In this document: piece after piece, positions 24,973-36,761 of the stretch | Numbering within the stretch: position 1 is the first letter of the stretch | Layout of the letters: each line of letters opens with the position of its first letter | Source: Prochilodus magdalenae | Taxonomy: Eukaryota; Chordata; Actinopteri; Characiformes; Prochilodontidae | Assembly (NCBI GenBank): GCA_024036415.1 | Contig: JAMWET010005052.1 | Location: 5,001 to 69,000 of the forward strand | DNA: 64,000 bases | Direction: 5' to 3' | Made by a program: the position numbers and the translations under genes | Notes under the pieces: model-generated | What the model saw: only the letters and a program-made list of their open reading frames with translations | What the model was told of the DNA's origin: nothing | Databases searched by the model: none

Positions 24973-25640
24973 TTGTATGGGCTCCTCAGAACTTTAACAT
25001 AAAGAGTTTTCCATGATATGAGCTGTATAATAATATGATATATAATATGAGCCCTTTAAATAGACCCACCATAATCTCTGCAGTGAGTCAGTGAGCCAGG
25101 ATGAGTTCTGTGGCCCGGTGTCCTGCTTCTGCCCTTCAAAAGTCCATCTGTCAGGGATTGCGTGTGGAAAATGCAGTGGACAGTGTTTTTTAAGCCAGCA
25201 GAACACAGACGTGCATCAGTACAGCTGATGCTTCACTCCTCTAATCCAAGTGTTCAGAGATTTAAAGCCATGTACTTATGGACTTTAGTGAGGTTTAATC
25301 CCAAACAGCGAATACATGGATTAGCAAATAACATGCATTCATTATTTAAGGTAAACAGTTGTTTACAATCTATAGAAATGTATGACAAATTTATAATTGA
25401 CTTGATTTATAGACCATATAAGGTCAGTATTACAATATACTACATAATGGGTGATGTGTGTGTTTGAAATATGATAAATAGGATTCATTTTGTTAGCTGT
25501 CCTGGAGGTTTGGTCAGTTTAGAATCAGTCTGGGCTCATCTAACATTACTACAGTTTTATTTACAACTTTAAATTGATTATATGTAAACAGTAAAGTTCA
25601 GCTATCAATCATTTACACATATACCTGAAATCAGGTAATA

Positions 25641-25781
25641 TATATCGTCGCTGTTCAAAGAAAAACAGGTATCTCCAAAATGGCAACTTTACAGGAGAGG
25701 CCAAAAACTTAATTTGAATGGAAGTCTATGGAACCAGACGTCTTTCCAAACAGTGGAGATTCATTAGACAGCGACGATATA
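25641..25781 (-). mobile_element. MITE family A, internally deleted copy in a TA-rich site
   Basis: TATATCGTCGCTGTTC at the left and GACAGCGACGATATATA at the right. The internal part is shortened to about 140 bp in total, while GTCTATGGAACCAGACGTC is retained. Flanked directly by TATATA on the right, consistent with insertion at TA. Confidence 0.88.
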
Positions 25782-27126
25782 TATATATATGTATAATATA
25801 TGTATAATATAGAAAATGAGGTTTCCAAATTTTTGAACAGTAGATTACAAGTACAATGATCTCTCCATATTATGTCTGTATTGACAGAACATTATAATAT
25901 CAATACTGATACCAACTTTAAGGCCGACATGTTATGCTTTTCTAGTGTTATGTTTCTTTGCATGCATTTAAATGGTCTGCAGATTTACTGGACCTATAGC
26001 CCACAGAAACTACTTGTCTTACCTGCATGAAACGCCTGCTTGGAATTCCAGACTTTTCTCTGTTACAAGATGACATCATCTCGTAACACACTCCTTATTG
26101 CCCGCCTACCAGCAATCTTAGCACACTCTCTCACAATGCACAGAGAGCTAAAACAGTAAGAACGTACCATTCAGAAACCTGTCCTGCCCCAGTCTAACCG
26201 GCAAAGGTGGTTCTACCGAGTTGTTCTACCGGTCTTTAGGAGCTCAGACTGATAAGGCAGAACCCATGCTATTATAAAGAAGACACAGCTGTGTGCGGGG
26301 GGGGGGAACTTGTAGCAGGATGCCGCTCTGATTGTTGGCCGGTAGTAACCAAGTTGGTGAGCTGATCAGTCACGGGCACAGGGAAGCAGGGCCTAAAGAC
26401 ACAGGAGCTCCAGCAGAGCGTTTCAGACAGGCGGTGAATACACGTGTACAGTATTTCGGGAAAACTGAAACATGTAATTCTATTCTAGTGGAGCCTTAAC
26501 ATACATTTATGAACGCTGAAAATTTGCATAATAAGTTACTCAGAACTTTACTGACGCATAAGGTGTGACTGTCACTGAAGCATGATTGTCAGTTTGGAGC
26601 TCGGGGGTGGAGCTACCCAGAATTCAGACACAGTCCTGTTGCTTAATTAGCTCTCATGTTTTTCCATATGTGTTCTTTTGTGCATTATAACCTGCCATAA
26701 GGATATTTGCATATTCACCATGTTATTGAACACTACCACAATAATGTTGAACAAAATGCTTTTACATATTGGAGTTTTATCAGCAGCGCCGATACAGATG
26801 CCTGGTACTCATCACGGTGATGATTTCATACTAGGTGCGGGTATAACATCACGACCATTTCCTGTCTGGTTATAAAGAGGACCCATCTCTGAGTACAAAT
26901 AGTACAATTTCGTCTCATGATTAAAACGAATCATGCTTTGTGCTCTCCTGACCTCGCGCTATTGAACAGATAGATTTAGGGCTGATTGCTTTATTATTAT
27001 TCATGAGAGATTATTGGATAGATTACAGGGAGAAGGTAGACGTAGGGAGTTGACTGTAATATCTGATTATACGGGACTGTAATACCCTGATCTCTGTATT
27101 AAACTGAAACCTTTTCTCTTTCGCAG

Positions 27127-27178
27127 AGGCAGGGATCCGGCGCAGCGGGCGGTAACAGCAAGACCTCTGGAGGACAAG
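27127..27178 (+). CDS. pcp4: pcp4 coding exon 2
   Basis: Encodes RQGSGAAGGNSKTSGGQ plus the first base of the next codon (52 nt, entering at phase 0 and leaving at phase 1). The acceptor is TTTCGCAG and the donor is AAG|GTACAT. The exon supplies the Gly/Ser/Lys-rich, presumably disordered N-terminal segment (residues 4-20). This region varies among PEP-19 proteins, while RQG, KTSG and the exon boundaries are the family pattern. It joins to D-A-S-K-K at 35577 without a frame break. The exon is too short to be found by ORF length; it is called from the splice sites and from family knowledge. Confidence 0.95.
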
Positions 27179-27297
27179 GTACATACACGGCTCTCTATAA
27201 ATCTAACGCACGGTTTAACCCTTTACACTTCCTGAACAAACTGGAGCACTATCTGAAACACTTTAATAATCATTTTCAAACTTCTCTTCATCCCCTA

Positions 27298-27604
27298 GCC
27301 CTGAATGGGCGGGGCTAAACTGCTGGAGGCTGAATGGATGAGGCTAAAATGTTATCGGCTCAGTGGGTGGTACTGAACTGCTGTAGGCTAGATGGGTGGG
27401 GCTAAACTGCTGTAGCATAGATGGGTGGGGCTAAACTGCTGTAGGCTAGATGGGTGGGGCTAAACTGCTGTAGGCTGAACAAGTGGGACTTAAGTTCTGT
27501 AGCATGTATGGGTGGGGCTAACATGTTGGCTGAATGAGTGGGGCTAAATTGCCATAGCATGAATAGGCAGGGCTAAATTGCCATAGCATGAATAGGCGGG
27601 GCTA
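27298..27604 (+). repeat. 29-bp minisatellite, second array, about 10 copies
   Basis: Same unit as 3063-4056 (GGCTAAACTGCTGTAGGC, ATGGGTGGG) and same orientation, with variants GCATAGATGGG and AATAGGCGGG. It lies 120 bp downstream of pcp4 exon 2. Confidence 0.88.
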
Positions 27605-28167
27605 AAATCACGCTGTCTAACACCATGATGATCATAATGTCGTAACGTTTGTCGCATTGTGAAGTTGTTGCCAGGAATCAGTCTCCTCCAGGGGGCTAAC
27701 TGTGCCTCCAGCTGCTGTAGGTCCGCTCCGTGGCTGCTAAACGAAGCAGGAGCCTGGTAAGCGTTCTGAAAATTCGTGGTGTCGTGGAAAAAAAGAAGCT
27801 GAAGGATAAAAAAGTAGAGAGGGAAAAATGAAAGAACAGCTGTCCCCTCTGCTTCTTCAGCACTCTGCTCATGGAGGAAGTGGGGCTAGCTAAATGGACC
27901 TGAACCGACAGACTGGCCCTCGCATCTTAGATGAGAGTTAACAGGCTCAGTTCTCGGCCTGATCTGGTCCTCCATCCGCGCCACCACACTGGAGGCTCTA
28001 CTGAGAACCTTCAAAATGTGTCAGTGTTCTTCAAATTCCTAGAACATTTTTTCAACCTAGCTAAACATTCCCTGGAATGTCACGCTCAACCTTCGTTGTT
28101 CGTAGATACGACATATAACTAGAAAAGTGCGTTTCCTGAAGGAAACACGGAATGGTTATGCAGCTTG

Positions 28168-28520
28168 CTCAGTGAGGAACGAGGGCTGAGTAAAGCAGTG
28201 CGGGTCGGTATGACTGTGGATTAGCGTCTGGGGGCCTGACCTTAGTGAGTATGTGAAGTTTGGTGGCATTACTGCTTGGTTTGGGTCGAAAATGACTGGG
28301 ACTCTATGGGAGGAACGAGGGATAAATAAACGACAGATAGAGGAGTGCGGGTCATTATGGCTGTGGACTAGTGCTTGGTGCCCTGCCCTTAGTGTGTATG
28401 TGCAGTTTCGCTCCTCTAGGCCGAACGAAACAGCCGGCTTAAATGGGTTCAAAAATGACTGGGACTCTATGGGAGGAACGAGGGATGTGAAACAACAAGG
28501 AGAAACGAATGAGTGCGGGT
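28168..28520 (+). repeat. tandem duplication, unit about 165-180 bp, about two copies
   Basis: AATGACTGGGACTCTATGGG followed by AGGAACGAGGGAT occurs at about 28289 and 28457. GTGCGGGTC..TATG.CTGTGGA..AG occurs at about 28199 and 28346. Overlapping open frames on both strands arise from the duplication and have no recognised product. Confidence 0.75.
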
Positions 28521-29184
28521 CTATTGCTTTGCAATGCGCAACCATGATAATTCATACAACCAAAATGGAACGTTGTGCCTGGAGAATTAGAGTGCCTGGT
28601 TTTTGATGGCGTAAGCTAATTAAATAGAAGCGTGTTTGGAAAAGAAGGTACTCGTGCAGGTCGTCTTTGTTGCCTCACCTCGGCTGTTAATTTGGAGCTT
28701 CAGACGTTGGGAAAAGTGCTTTCCCAGCATCATCAGGCCTCACTCAATACGCACGCTCTTGAGAATACCGAAGGGAAGAAATTCCATTGAATCTATTGAC
28801 TTGTTTGCGTTTCCTCTCTGCAGTCAGAGTGCAGCAAGGACATCCATACAGAGCATTCACGCGCCTGCACACGCGCCCAGCGCCAATTCACTTCACCCTC
28901 GCCTTTTTCTGAAAAGAGCCAAGGTTGTTTTTTATATATATGTGCTTCCAGCCAATGGAATTATCACCTGTACAGTGCAATTTAAAAGGTGTCCTAGTAG
29001 ATAGAGAGGCGTTTACAGATTGCAGTTTGGTTCTCATACTTCAGGTCTCTAATTTAGGCACTTCCAATAAGAGATATGAAGCAGAAGGTCCGGAATATCC
29101 AAATTAGTGCTGATGCAAGTTTCAGTGGCCATGTTTGGTTTAACGGATGTTAACTTAGATCGTGCAGATCTCTCTTTCCCTTGG

Positions 29185-29480
29185 TTTGACTAACAACCCA
29201 CTCTTTCCAATAGTCTTTTTGGAAAACTGGGCCGAGTTTCAGGGGTATCAGGAGCATCGTCATAGGAGTTAACCTATAGTAGTCGAGTCCAGTCCAATCC
29301 AATCCAATCCAATCCAGTCGAGCCGAGGCAAGTCCAGTCCAGTCCAGTCCAGTCCAGTCCAGTTCAACTAACAACCCACTCTTTCCAATAATCTTTTGGA
29401 AAACTGGGCCGAGTTTCAAGGGTATCAGGAGCATGGTCATAGTAGTTAACCTATAGTAGTTGAGTCCAGTCCAATCCAAT
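29185..29480. repeat. direct duplication of about 184 bp
   Basis: CAACCCACTCTTTCCAATA, then GGAAAACTGGGCCGAGTTTC and ATCAGGAGCAT, occurs at 29190-29280 and again at 29371-29461. Each is followed by an AGTCC/AATCC pentamer run. Confidence 0.88.
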
Positions 29481-29675
29481 CCAATCCAGTCGAGTCGAGT
29501 CGACCAGACCAGTCCAGTTGAGCCGAGTCTAGTCTAGTCTAGTCCAGTCCAGTCCAGTCCAGTCCAGTCCAGTCCAGTCCAGTCCAGTTCAGTCCAGTCG
29601 AGTCGAGTCGAGTCGAGTTGAGTTGAGTTGAGTTGAGTTGAGTTGAGTTGAGTTGAGTTGAGTCGAGTCGAGTCA
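29280..29675. repeat. pentanucleotide arrays (AGTCC)n, (GAGTC)n, (GAGTT)n
   Basis: Blocks of AATCC, then AGTCC, GAGTC, GAGTT and GAGTC again, homogeneous within each block. This reads as successive local expansions of one-base variants of a single pentamer. Confidence 0.92.
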
Positions 29676-30095
29676 GATAGTTTTATTGTCAATACTTCAG
29701 TATGTACAGACATACAGAGGATGGAAATTGCATTACTCTCTGACCTGAGTTGCAGCACATAAACATATAACGAAAATAAATCACAACCAAAACTAAAACA
29801 AGAGTATATTAAATATATTAAACAGTAAACATAAAATAGACGAAGGCAAGTCTTAAGTTTTGAGACTTCAGGGAAGAAGTTTGATTTTGAGATATTAGGG
29901 GCATCGAAGGGGTGAATTAGGTGGTCCTCAGGACCCTCTGTGTTTAGTATCTTGTTTACAGCAAGTCTGCACAAAAAACCCCAAACGGCTAGTGGGTATA
30001 TCGTTAAAACTGCAAGCGGGACCCCTCTTTCAAGTTTGCCCTCCTTAATGAAGCCTCTGTTTACACTCCGATAGCAAACTGTGCTAGCTAACATC
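29676..30095 (-). repeat. interspersed repeat fragment with decayed open frame
   Basis: AGTTTTATTGTCAATACTTC and GTATGTACAGACATACAGAG are followed by AATTGCATTACTCTCTGACC, a pattern I associate with dispersed teleost repeats. A minus-strand frame of 186 codons runs through it, but its C-terminal third is pentamer repeat and I see no known domain. Probably the end of a retroelement. Confidence 0.45.
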
Positions 30096-30337
30096 AGTCA
30101 TAGTCCAGCACTAGCAGTAGGAAACATGTCAACACTGAATCAGTTCTGCGCTGCGTGGAACATCAACAGCGGCTAATTTGTTGGTTCATTGGCGCCAAAA
30201 CAGTTTTACTGCCCCTAATAGATTAGAAGGTTTGCCCCGCCCCCCCACCACTGATGAAATTCGGATTTGAGTTGGTTCTGCTGCCGAGGTTTATTCTCTA
30301 TTTGTGTTTAAAGGACAGGGGTCCGTACAGTTTGGAG

Positions 30338-30761
30338 CAGGGGTTCTCATCCTGTTCCACACCAAGACCCAGCTGATGTTAACTACAAGGCATAGTGGCC
30401 CACCAGAAAACGACAATCAACTTATAAATCTGACTTCTCTGAGAAATTTGGTTAAGGAAAATGTATGATTTCTCCAAATTCCAAAGAGTGAGCTGTAAAA
30501 GCGCCCCAGGAAACCTCTCTATCAGTAGCAAGCCAGTGTCCATGCTGTCTCAAACTGAAGATGTTTAATTAGAGGCCTTGTTATTCGTCCTTGTGTATAT
30601 AAATATTCATATTACTATACTTAATATAACTCTAATATAGTTAAATATGATGTTGCCAGTCGACTACAAACTACAGCCTCCACTTAATTCAGGCTCATGG
30701 ACCACTAGAAGGTGCTTGATGGCCCATTGGTGGTCTGCGGCCCACAGGTTGAGAAACCCTG
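30338..30761. mobile_element. hAT-like non-autonomous element
   Basis: Termini CAGGGGTTCTCA and TTGAGAAACCCTG are inverted and imperfect, typical of hAT elements. Flanking GTTTGGAG and ATTTAGGA could be a decayed 8-bp target-site duplication. The interior GGACCACTAGAAGGTGCTTG and GGCCCACAGG recur, inverted, at 47595-47960. Confidence 0.75.
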
Positions 30762-31251
30762 ATTTAGGAAGGGGGAGTGTGATGATGTAAGCCACTTTAC
30801 ACATCACAGAGAAACTAGCAATTATGTATACTTACCTGTAACCGCTCAACTCGGTATAGACTATGGTGGAGAAGGGAAGGGTTCACCTTAATTGTATATG
30901 AGCCCAACCTCTGTAGAGAAGGAGGGGAGAATAGAGCAGGTAGAAGGTGAAGGATAAAAGAACTCCTGTGCAAACCGCACTTTTTCCAAGCCTCCAGATC
31001 ATTCGCCCGACACTGCACATAAAGGGCGCCCCCTACCGCGACACCCTGTCCAGTAGAGAGATGCGCTTTGCCACAGGGAGATTTCTTTTTGTTATAAGCA
31101 TCCGTCAGTAACCCCAGTCAGAAATGGGTGGGGTATCGCCCCTTTTCTCTGAGAAGTGGTGGCTTGGCCGTGTGGTTCCGGTGGTCGTGCTTGTGATTCA
31201 TATAGCCAGCTGTTCTGTTAATGAAACCTGGAAACCTCTCCTTTTCATTAC

Positions 31252-31400
31252 ATAACATTTATAGCATGTAGCTGACGCGCTAATCCAGAGCGGCTTACAA
31301 GGTTAATCACATAACAGGCAGGCCAGTGTAGTGTTAGGAGCCTTGCCCAGGGTGGTGGCTTCCTGGCAGGTAGTGGTGTTATCCACTGAGCTACACCAAC
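31252..31400 (-). mobile_element. SINE copy lacking box B, minus orientation
   Basis: Tail side (AGCTGACGCGCTAATCCAGA, GCTTACAAGGTTAATCAC) and head side (GTGGTGTTATCCACTGAG, CTACACCAAC) are present. The stretch with box B has been deleted relative to the copy at 51406. Confidence 0.8.
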
Positions 31401-31479
31401 TTTTCTAATCCTGCATTTGCCTCCACTTCATTCACCAGGCCTGACAGGCAAACGGCTGTATATGGAAAAAGGCTGAATG

Positions 31480-31720
31480 TAATAGGAATAGGACCCGGAG
31501 CCATATGTGTAAAAGAATATTCATGTATCGGCAGCAGAGTAATCCCTGCGCTCCCTGGAGGTGTTCTCAGAGAACCTCTCTTTCACTGGAGTAACTGCTG
31601 CCGGCCTCGCTTGCATTAATTGCTATTGAATTTTCCAGTGCTAATGCACTCTTTACCTCCCCAGGCACTCGTTATTGAACTGTTCTCCTCTTACCTGAAC
31701 TAGACGTGCCCTTTTTTCTC
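31480..31720. other. unique, candidate conserved noncoding element
   Basis: Non-repetitive, with GCATTAATTGCTATTGAATT and TTCCAGTGCTAATGCAC and no coding signature. Flanked by a SINE and by AT-rich intron. Conservation not tested. Confidence 0.22.
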
Positions 31721-32280
31721 TGCCCTCTATTACAGATGAGTGGAATGTTCTCAATTAAAGATCTAAAAAGAGATAAAAGACTGAAATGTTAATGCGGTGC
31801 AAATGTCAGCAGGAGGTCATGATACGAAGATCAAGGCTTTATTGTCGGTTGATGCACTTAGATGATTTTGGGTTGGTGTGTTTGGTCACAGTGGTGGACA
31901 GTTAAAACTGTTCGGGCTATAAATGTCAATATTATAAGAAAATCAGTTGTACGATAATGCTAACATTTGCTATCGCCTCTGTGGGGTTTCTAATGGTATG
32001 TTAGCGCCAAGCTAACAGGAATTCATAGAAACCTTTCTGGCTGTAGATTAAACACAGACATTAACATGTACAGTATGTGAGCTTGTATGTGTCAGTCTTA
32101 CAGTGACTCTTTTGGTAGTCCTGGTTCAAAGCTAATACTGCTGTTTAACAACCAACCAACCAAAACCTGCCTACACTATGACTCGTCTGCACCGTCAGTG
32201 ATGTATATGGAAAAAAGGGAATTGGTCTGAAAGCATGGTTGGTTGTTTCGGACACTTTCTAATTATAGTATGTTGTTAGT

Positions 32281-32560
32281 TATGTCAATGTCAATGTCAA
32301 TTTTATTTATAAAGCACATTTTAAAACAACAAATGTTAACCAAAGTGCTGTCTAATAACGAATAGACAGACATACATAAAAACAAACAAACAAACAAACA
32401 AAGCCACAACATTAACTCTCAACTACATTAAAAGCCAAAGAATAAAAATGAGATTTCAGACTGGATTTAAAAACTAGCAGCGTAGGGGCTAGCCTAACAT
32501 GTAGTGGCAACTCATTCCATAGTTTTAGGGGCTTTAGTTAAGCTAATATGTAAGACTAAT
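32281..32560. repeat. interspersed repeat (TCAATTTTATTTATAAAGCAC type)
   Basis: TCAATTTTATTTATAAAGCA, an (AAAC)n stretch and GAGATTTCAGACTGGATTTA form a pattern common in dispersed teleost repeats. Orientation and class not settled. Confidence 0.5.
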
Positions 32561-32819
32561 CCGGCTCTGGAAGTCCCAACCACCATATATATACTGTGCA
32601 TATATATATATATATATATACCCTATTCCCTATATATATACGTGTATGCTTTATTGTCGGTTGCTGTACTTAGATGATTTTGTGTTGGTGTGTTTGTTCA
32701 CAGTGGTAGACAGTTAGAACTTGGCCGTCAGTTCGGGCTATAAATGTCAATATAAAAAAAAATCAGACATATGATAATGGTAACATTTTCGATAGCCTCT
32801 TTGGGGTTTCTAAAAAAAA

Positions 32820-32861
32820 ATTATATATATATATATATATTTTTATATATATATTTATATA

Positions 32862-32955
<94 letters not shown>
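32820..32955. repeat. (TA)n microsatellite
   Basis: Nearly pure TA for about 130 bp, with TTTTTA interruptions at the left. A shorter run lies at 32598-32646. Confidence 0.97.
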
Positions 32956-33539
32956 TAAAATATATGAAACCAAAATTCATGGCAAATAAAACTAAACAAT
33001 GTATATGTTGTTTATATAATTTGTTTATGTGTCTCAAACGGAGCACTGCAGCACTGTTTACAGTGTGGATCGTTCTCCCCTGGCGGTGCTGCTGAAGTCA
33101 ACCATGTTCTCCTCACTACGGTTCTGATGATCAAAGTTATTTGAGCTGGCAGCAGTTTTGACGGCCTGCTGTTCGCATGTCTTCGTGAATATTCTTTAAA
33201 GTGTTTCGCTCCAGTACTTGCCAGTTACTGATTTTACTGAGCAATAAAGGCAAGGACAGTCTGCCTCTTTGAATCGGTTATCCACATGGTGGACATATGT
33301 GTAAGTAAGCCCAGTTAATGTGCATGTATTCTTTTATTATAACATCCAGCCAAATTTCATATTAACATAACAGGGCATCATGTAACGTGGCCTGCCCAAA
33401 TTAGACTAAACTAATTAGTCTTTGTGTGAGGACTCAGATTAGCCATTTACTTTACTAACCAAAATGTGGGTGACCTATAGAATAAGTATATGAGTGAGAC
33501 CTATAGAAGACTGACACCAAAAGGCTATACAGTATTTCA

Positions 33540-34157
33540 TAATTATGACTTACTATCTTCGTAATTATGACTTAGCACCTTATAATTATGACTTACTATC
33601 TCGTAATTATGACTTACTATCTCATAATTATGACTTACTATCTCGTAATTATGACTTACTATCTCATAATTATGACTTACTATCTCGTAATTATGACTTA
33701 CTATCTCATAATTATGACTTAGCACCTTATAATTATGACTTACTATCTCATAATTATGACTTAGCACCTTATAATTATGACTTACTATCTCATAATTATG
33801 ACTTACTATCTCGTAATTATGACTTACTATCTCATAATTATGACTTAGCACCTTATAATTATGACTTACTATCTCGTAATTATGACTTACTATCTCATAA
33901 TTATGACATACTATCTCATAATTATGACTTACTATCTTGTAATTATGACATACTATCTCATAATTATGACTTACTATCTCATAATTATGATGTACTATCT
34001 CATAATTGACTTACTATCTCATAATTATGACTTACTATCTCATAATTATGACTTACTATCTCGTAATTATGACTTAGCACCTCATAGTTATGACTTACTA
34101 TCTCATAATTATGACTTAGCACCTTATAATTATGACTTACTATCTCGTAATTATGAC
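33540..34157. repeat. 21-bp minisatellite, about 29 copies
   Basis: Unit close to TCATAATTATGACTTACTAT plus C, with a recurring variant in which AGCACCTTA replaces the CTATCTCA part. Because 21 is divisible by three and most frames lack stops, long frames open on both strands (heptapeptides such as NYDLLSH). These are not genes. Confidence 0.96.
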
Positions 34158-34689
34158 CTGTTGGTGATGGTAAAATAATAAAAAATTGGCTCCACACTTC
34201 CAGTTTTAACAGGGAGGGTTTGCTCATACTTTCACTTAAATACAGTTTATCTGCACTTCTTTCTGTAATTGCTATTCAGTTTTCATAGACAATAAAAAAT
34301 TAGCTTCTTGGTGATCAGCACAGCGTATAATGCTGCCGCCGAGGTGATCACCTACAGCTGAAAGCCTGTTTCTTCTGTAACACATGCGAAATAAAAGACT
34401 CCAGTCAGCAGATGGTCCTCGTTTAGAGGTTTGAAGAGCCGTCTGCTAAATTACCCATGAAGATGAAAAATTAGAGTGTCAGAGCTGTTATTTTAGGTTT
34501 TATAGTCGTTATGTAAGAGACACGTGTCAGCCTACACCTGTTGGAAGGGAAAAGCAGGTGAACCAGTGCCCTCCTAAAAATCAGGGGTCTTTAGGGGGTC
34601 TTGATTTTTCAATGTGTCATTGGTACAGAAGCTGTACATTACGTCAAGGTTCATAAAAGGGGAATTCAGGTATACAGGTTACACTGCCT

Positions 34690-35235
34690 GGCTGGTAAAT
34701 AGTGGCACGCTCTAATATTTCACTAGACCATCTGCTTTGATTATGGCATGCATCCACCATGACAGTGTTTCAACAACTTGATGCAACACCGCAACATTTT
34801 ATCCACAGTTGCATTCGTTTTTGGCTGAAATCTTTGTATTGACAATGGTAGAGTCCAACCACTCCGTAGGGTCTTCCCAGCACTCTTTGATGGTCAGTTC
34901 TTGTGTGGAAATGAGTCCTCATGTTCCCTAAACCACTCTTCCACAATTTGAACCCAGTGAATCTTGGCATTGTCATGAGGGCAAAAAGACCTATAATGGG
35001 ATAACCTGGTCATTCAGTGCACTGAGGTAGTCAGTAACGTTGCTAAGCCTCAACCTGACCTACTGAGGCAGCCCCAGATCACAACACTGCCTCCAGAGGC
35101 TTGTACGACTTACGTGATCTCTAGTCACAACACCATTGCGGTCTTTGGCGATGGTGACGTGGTGTTAGAAGCAGTCCCCATAGCGGTCTATGTACACGAA
35201 GCCCTGTGTCGTGGAGCTGTCTGCCAATGGTACTA
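34690..35235 (-). mobile_element. Tc1/mariner transposase relic, minus orientation
   Basis: Conceptual minus-strand translation gives, in order: an N-terminal piece TIGRQLHDTGLRVHRP, a GGSVVIWGC block, [20 protein letters not shown] with the second catalytic Asp, and FPHKN. Frameshifts and stops break it. The N-terminal HTH and the first Asp region are missing or decayed. The order and spacing fit a Tc1-family transposase; it cannot be active. Confidence 0.8.
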
Positions 35236-35536
35236 ACCCCAACAGGATGACTAATGGAGGCATCACTGCTCATTAAATGTCTGCTGTCGTAGCTGTTGGG
35301 TCAGTCAGGCACAGCGATAAGGCCCGCCCTTGCTTACGTCACATGTGTGGCCAAATTGAAACTTGAATCATTTACATGTCGCACAATGTCAAACCTAGCC
35401 ACCACGTTTTGATTCCTGTCATAGTTTTGATTCCTTCTGGGTTCAAAAAAGTGTAAAGCTACACAACTGGACCTTGAGGACCAGTTCCATTGTCGCTATG
35501 TTGTATGTCTGTAGAAATGTGTGCTGTACTCCCTAG

Positions 35537-35707
<171 letters not shown>

Positions 35708-35945
35708 TGGCTGTGGGGACAAGCCGTCCTCATAGGCCCACCGGGATGCTGGGGTGTGAAGCTGCATGTGATAGAATCTCGTTCGGTATGGACTCGAGGA
35801 GGGAGTGAAGGACGGAAACTAAAGTTATAGCCTCTCAGTCATGGCATATCTGTGAAACTCCATCATCTACTACCCTAGAACCATCGCTGTTCATCTACCG
35901 TAGAAACATCTCGCCTACAAATAAAGGTGCCGAGAAGGAAACCAC
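35708..35945 (+). other. probable pcp4 3' UTR
   Basis: Sequence from the stop to just beyond the first AATAAA (35920-35925). A 3' UTR of about 240 nt would be short but plausible for this small mRNA. A weaker ATTAAA at 36152-36157 is an alternative end. Confidence 0.6.
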
Positions 35946-36061
35946 CTTTTGGTTGCCTGAGGAACCTTTCCAACCCATGGTGCTTTGAAGAGATCAATTG
36001 AAACTACTCATGTGAATGATTTCTAAACGTTCTGTGAGGAACCTTTTCGGCACCTTTATTT
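35919..36061 (+). terminator. inverted repeat carrying the first pcp4 poly(A) signal
   Basis: Arms AAATAAAGGTGCCGAGAAGG (35919-35938) and its inverse at 36042-36061 match at 19 of 20 positions around a 103-bp spacer. The plus strand has AATAAA in the left arm at 35920. The minus strand has the same hexamer in the right arm (TTTATT at 36055-36060). The structure looks like a small MITE. Use as the real cleavage signal is inferred. Confidence 0.6.
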
Positions 36062-36761
36062 ATTGTATTCTTTGTAGCCAAGTGTTCCTCGTTGTTCTCA
36101 ATGCCTTGTTTGCTCATCTTTACCTCAGTATTGTTTAAAAATGTAGTGCAAATTAAAAAGGACGAATCCATAAAGAACCTAAAAGGGCTGCCACTTTCTT
36201 TCACGTCACTGAACATTTCCAGAATGAAATTTCGCTAACTCTTCATTCACTCTAGCAGGTGTCGCTTAAGTCACCCCGGTTTGTCTCATCAAGGCCACTC
36301 ACATTGTGCTGTGTGGCCATGTACAAGGTCCGGTTAGCATGCCGGCTAACCAAGCTAGCTATTGAGAGAAAGCTAACTCTTCAGAGATACCAACATGGTC
36401 CAGTATATTCTTCCACGCTTCATTTTTCATTAAAAGTATATGGGAAAAGGAGCAACAGCGGTTATGAGCTCCACCTCGGTTATTTACCACCACACTGCTG
36501 AGAACTGGAACCAAAAGCTGGTAGGAACTATAAGTTTGAATTGCAGGAGCTGGGGAACTCAGGACCCCCCTGCCGAAGATTTGTCCAAAGGATTTATAGG
36601 AGCCAATCATTTACAGTGTCACTTCACTGTGTCATAATACATTTGCATAAAATATAAAATCACCTAATCCACTATAGACTGCTCTGTCACCTGCTAGTGT
36701 AAATGTAGGGTAAGCATTATTGCAGGTGGACGCCAAAAGCAGACAGCCTTACTCAGACACT

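Larger units (their letters stand above)
1400..27126 (+). other. pcp4 intron 1 (25.7 kb)
   Basis: Bounded by GTAAGT at 1400 and by a CTTTTCTCTTTCGCAG acceptor ending at 27126. It holds a 29-bp minisatellite, a 1.8-kb pyrimidine tract, GA, AC and GT microsatellites, SINEs, five MITE copies and two deleted Tc1 derivatives. Several unique stretches are listed as candidate conserved noncoding DNA. I see no additional coding exon. The long (GT)n, (CT)n and (GA)n open frames are simple-repeat artefacts. Confidence 0.85.

Noticed and set aside
29534..30094. 186-codon minus-strand open frame
   Set aside because: Its C-terminal part is pentamer repeat and the rest resembles a dispersed repeat; no domain is visible.
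33543..34227. Heptapeptide-repeat open frames (NYDLLSH and similar)
   Set aside because: The 21-bp repeat unit is divisible by three and lacks stops, so frames open on both strands by chance.
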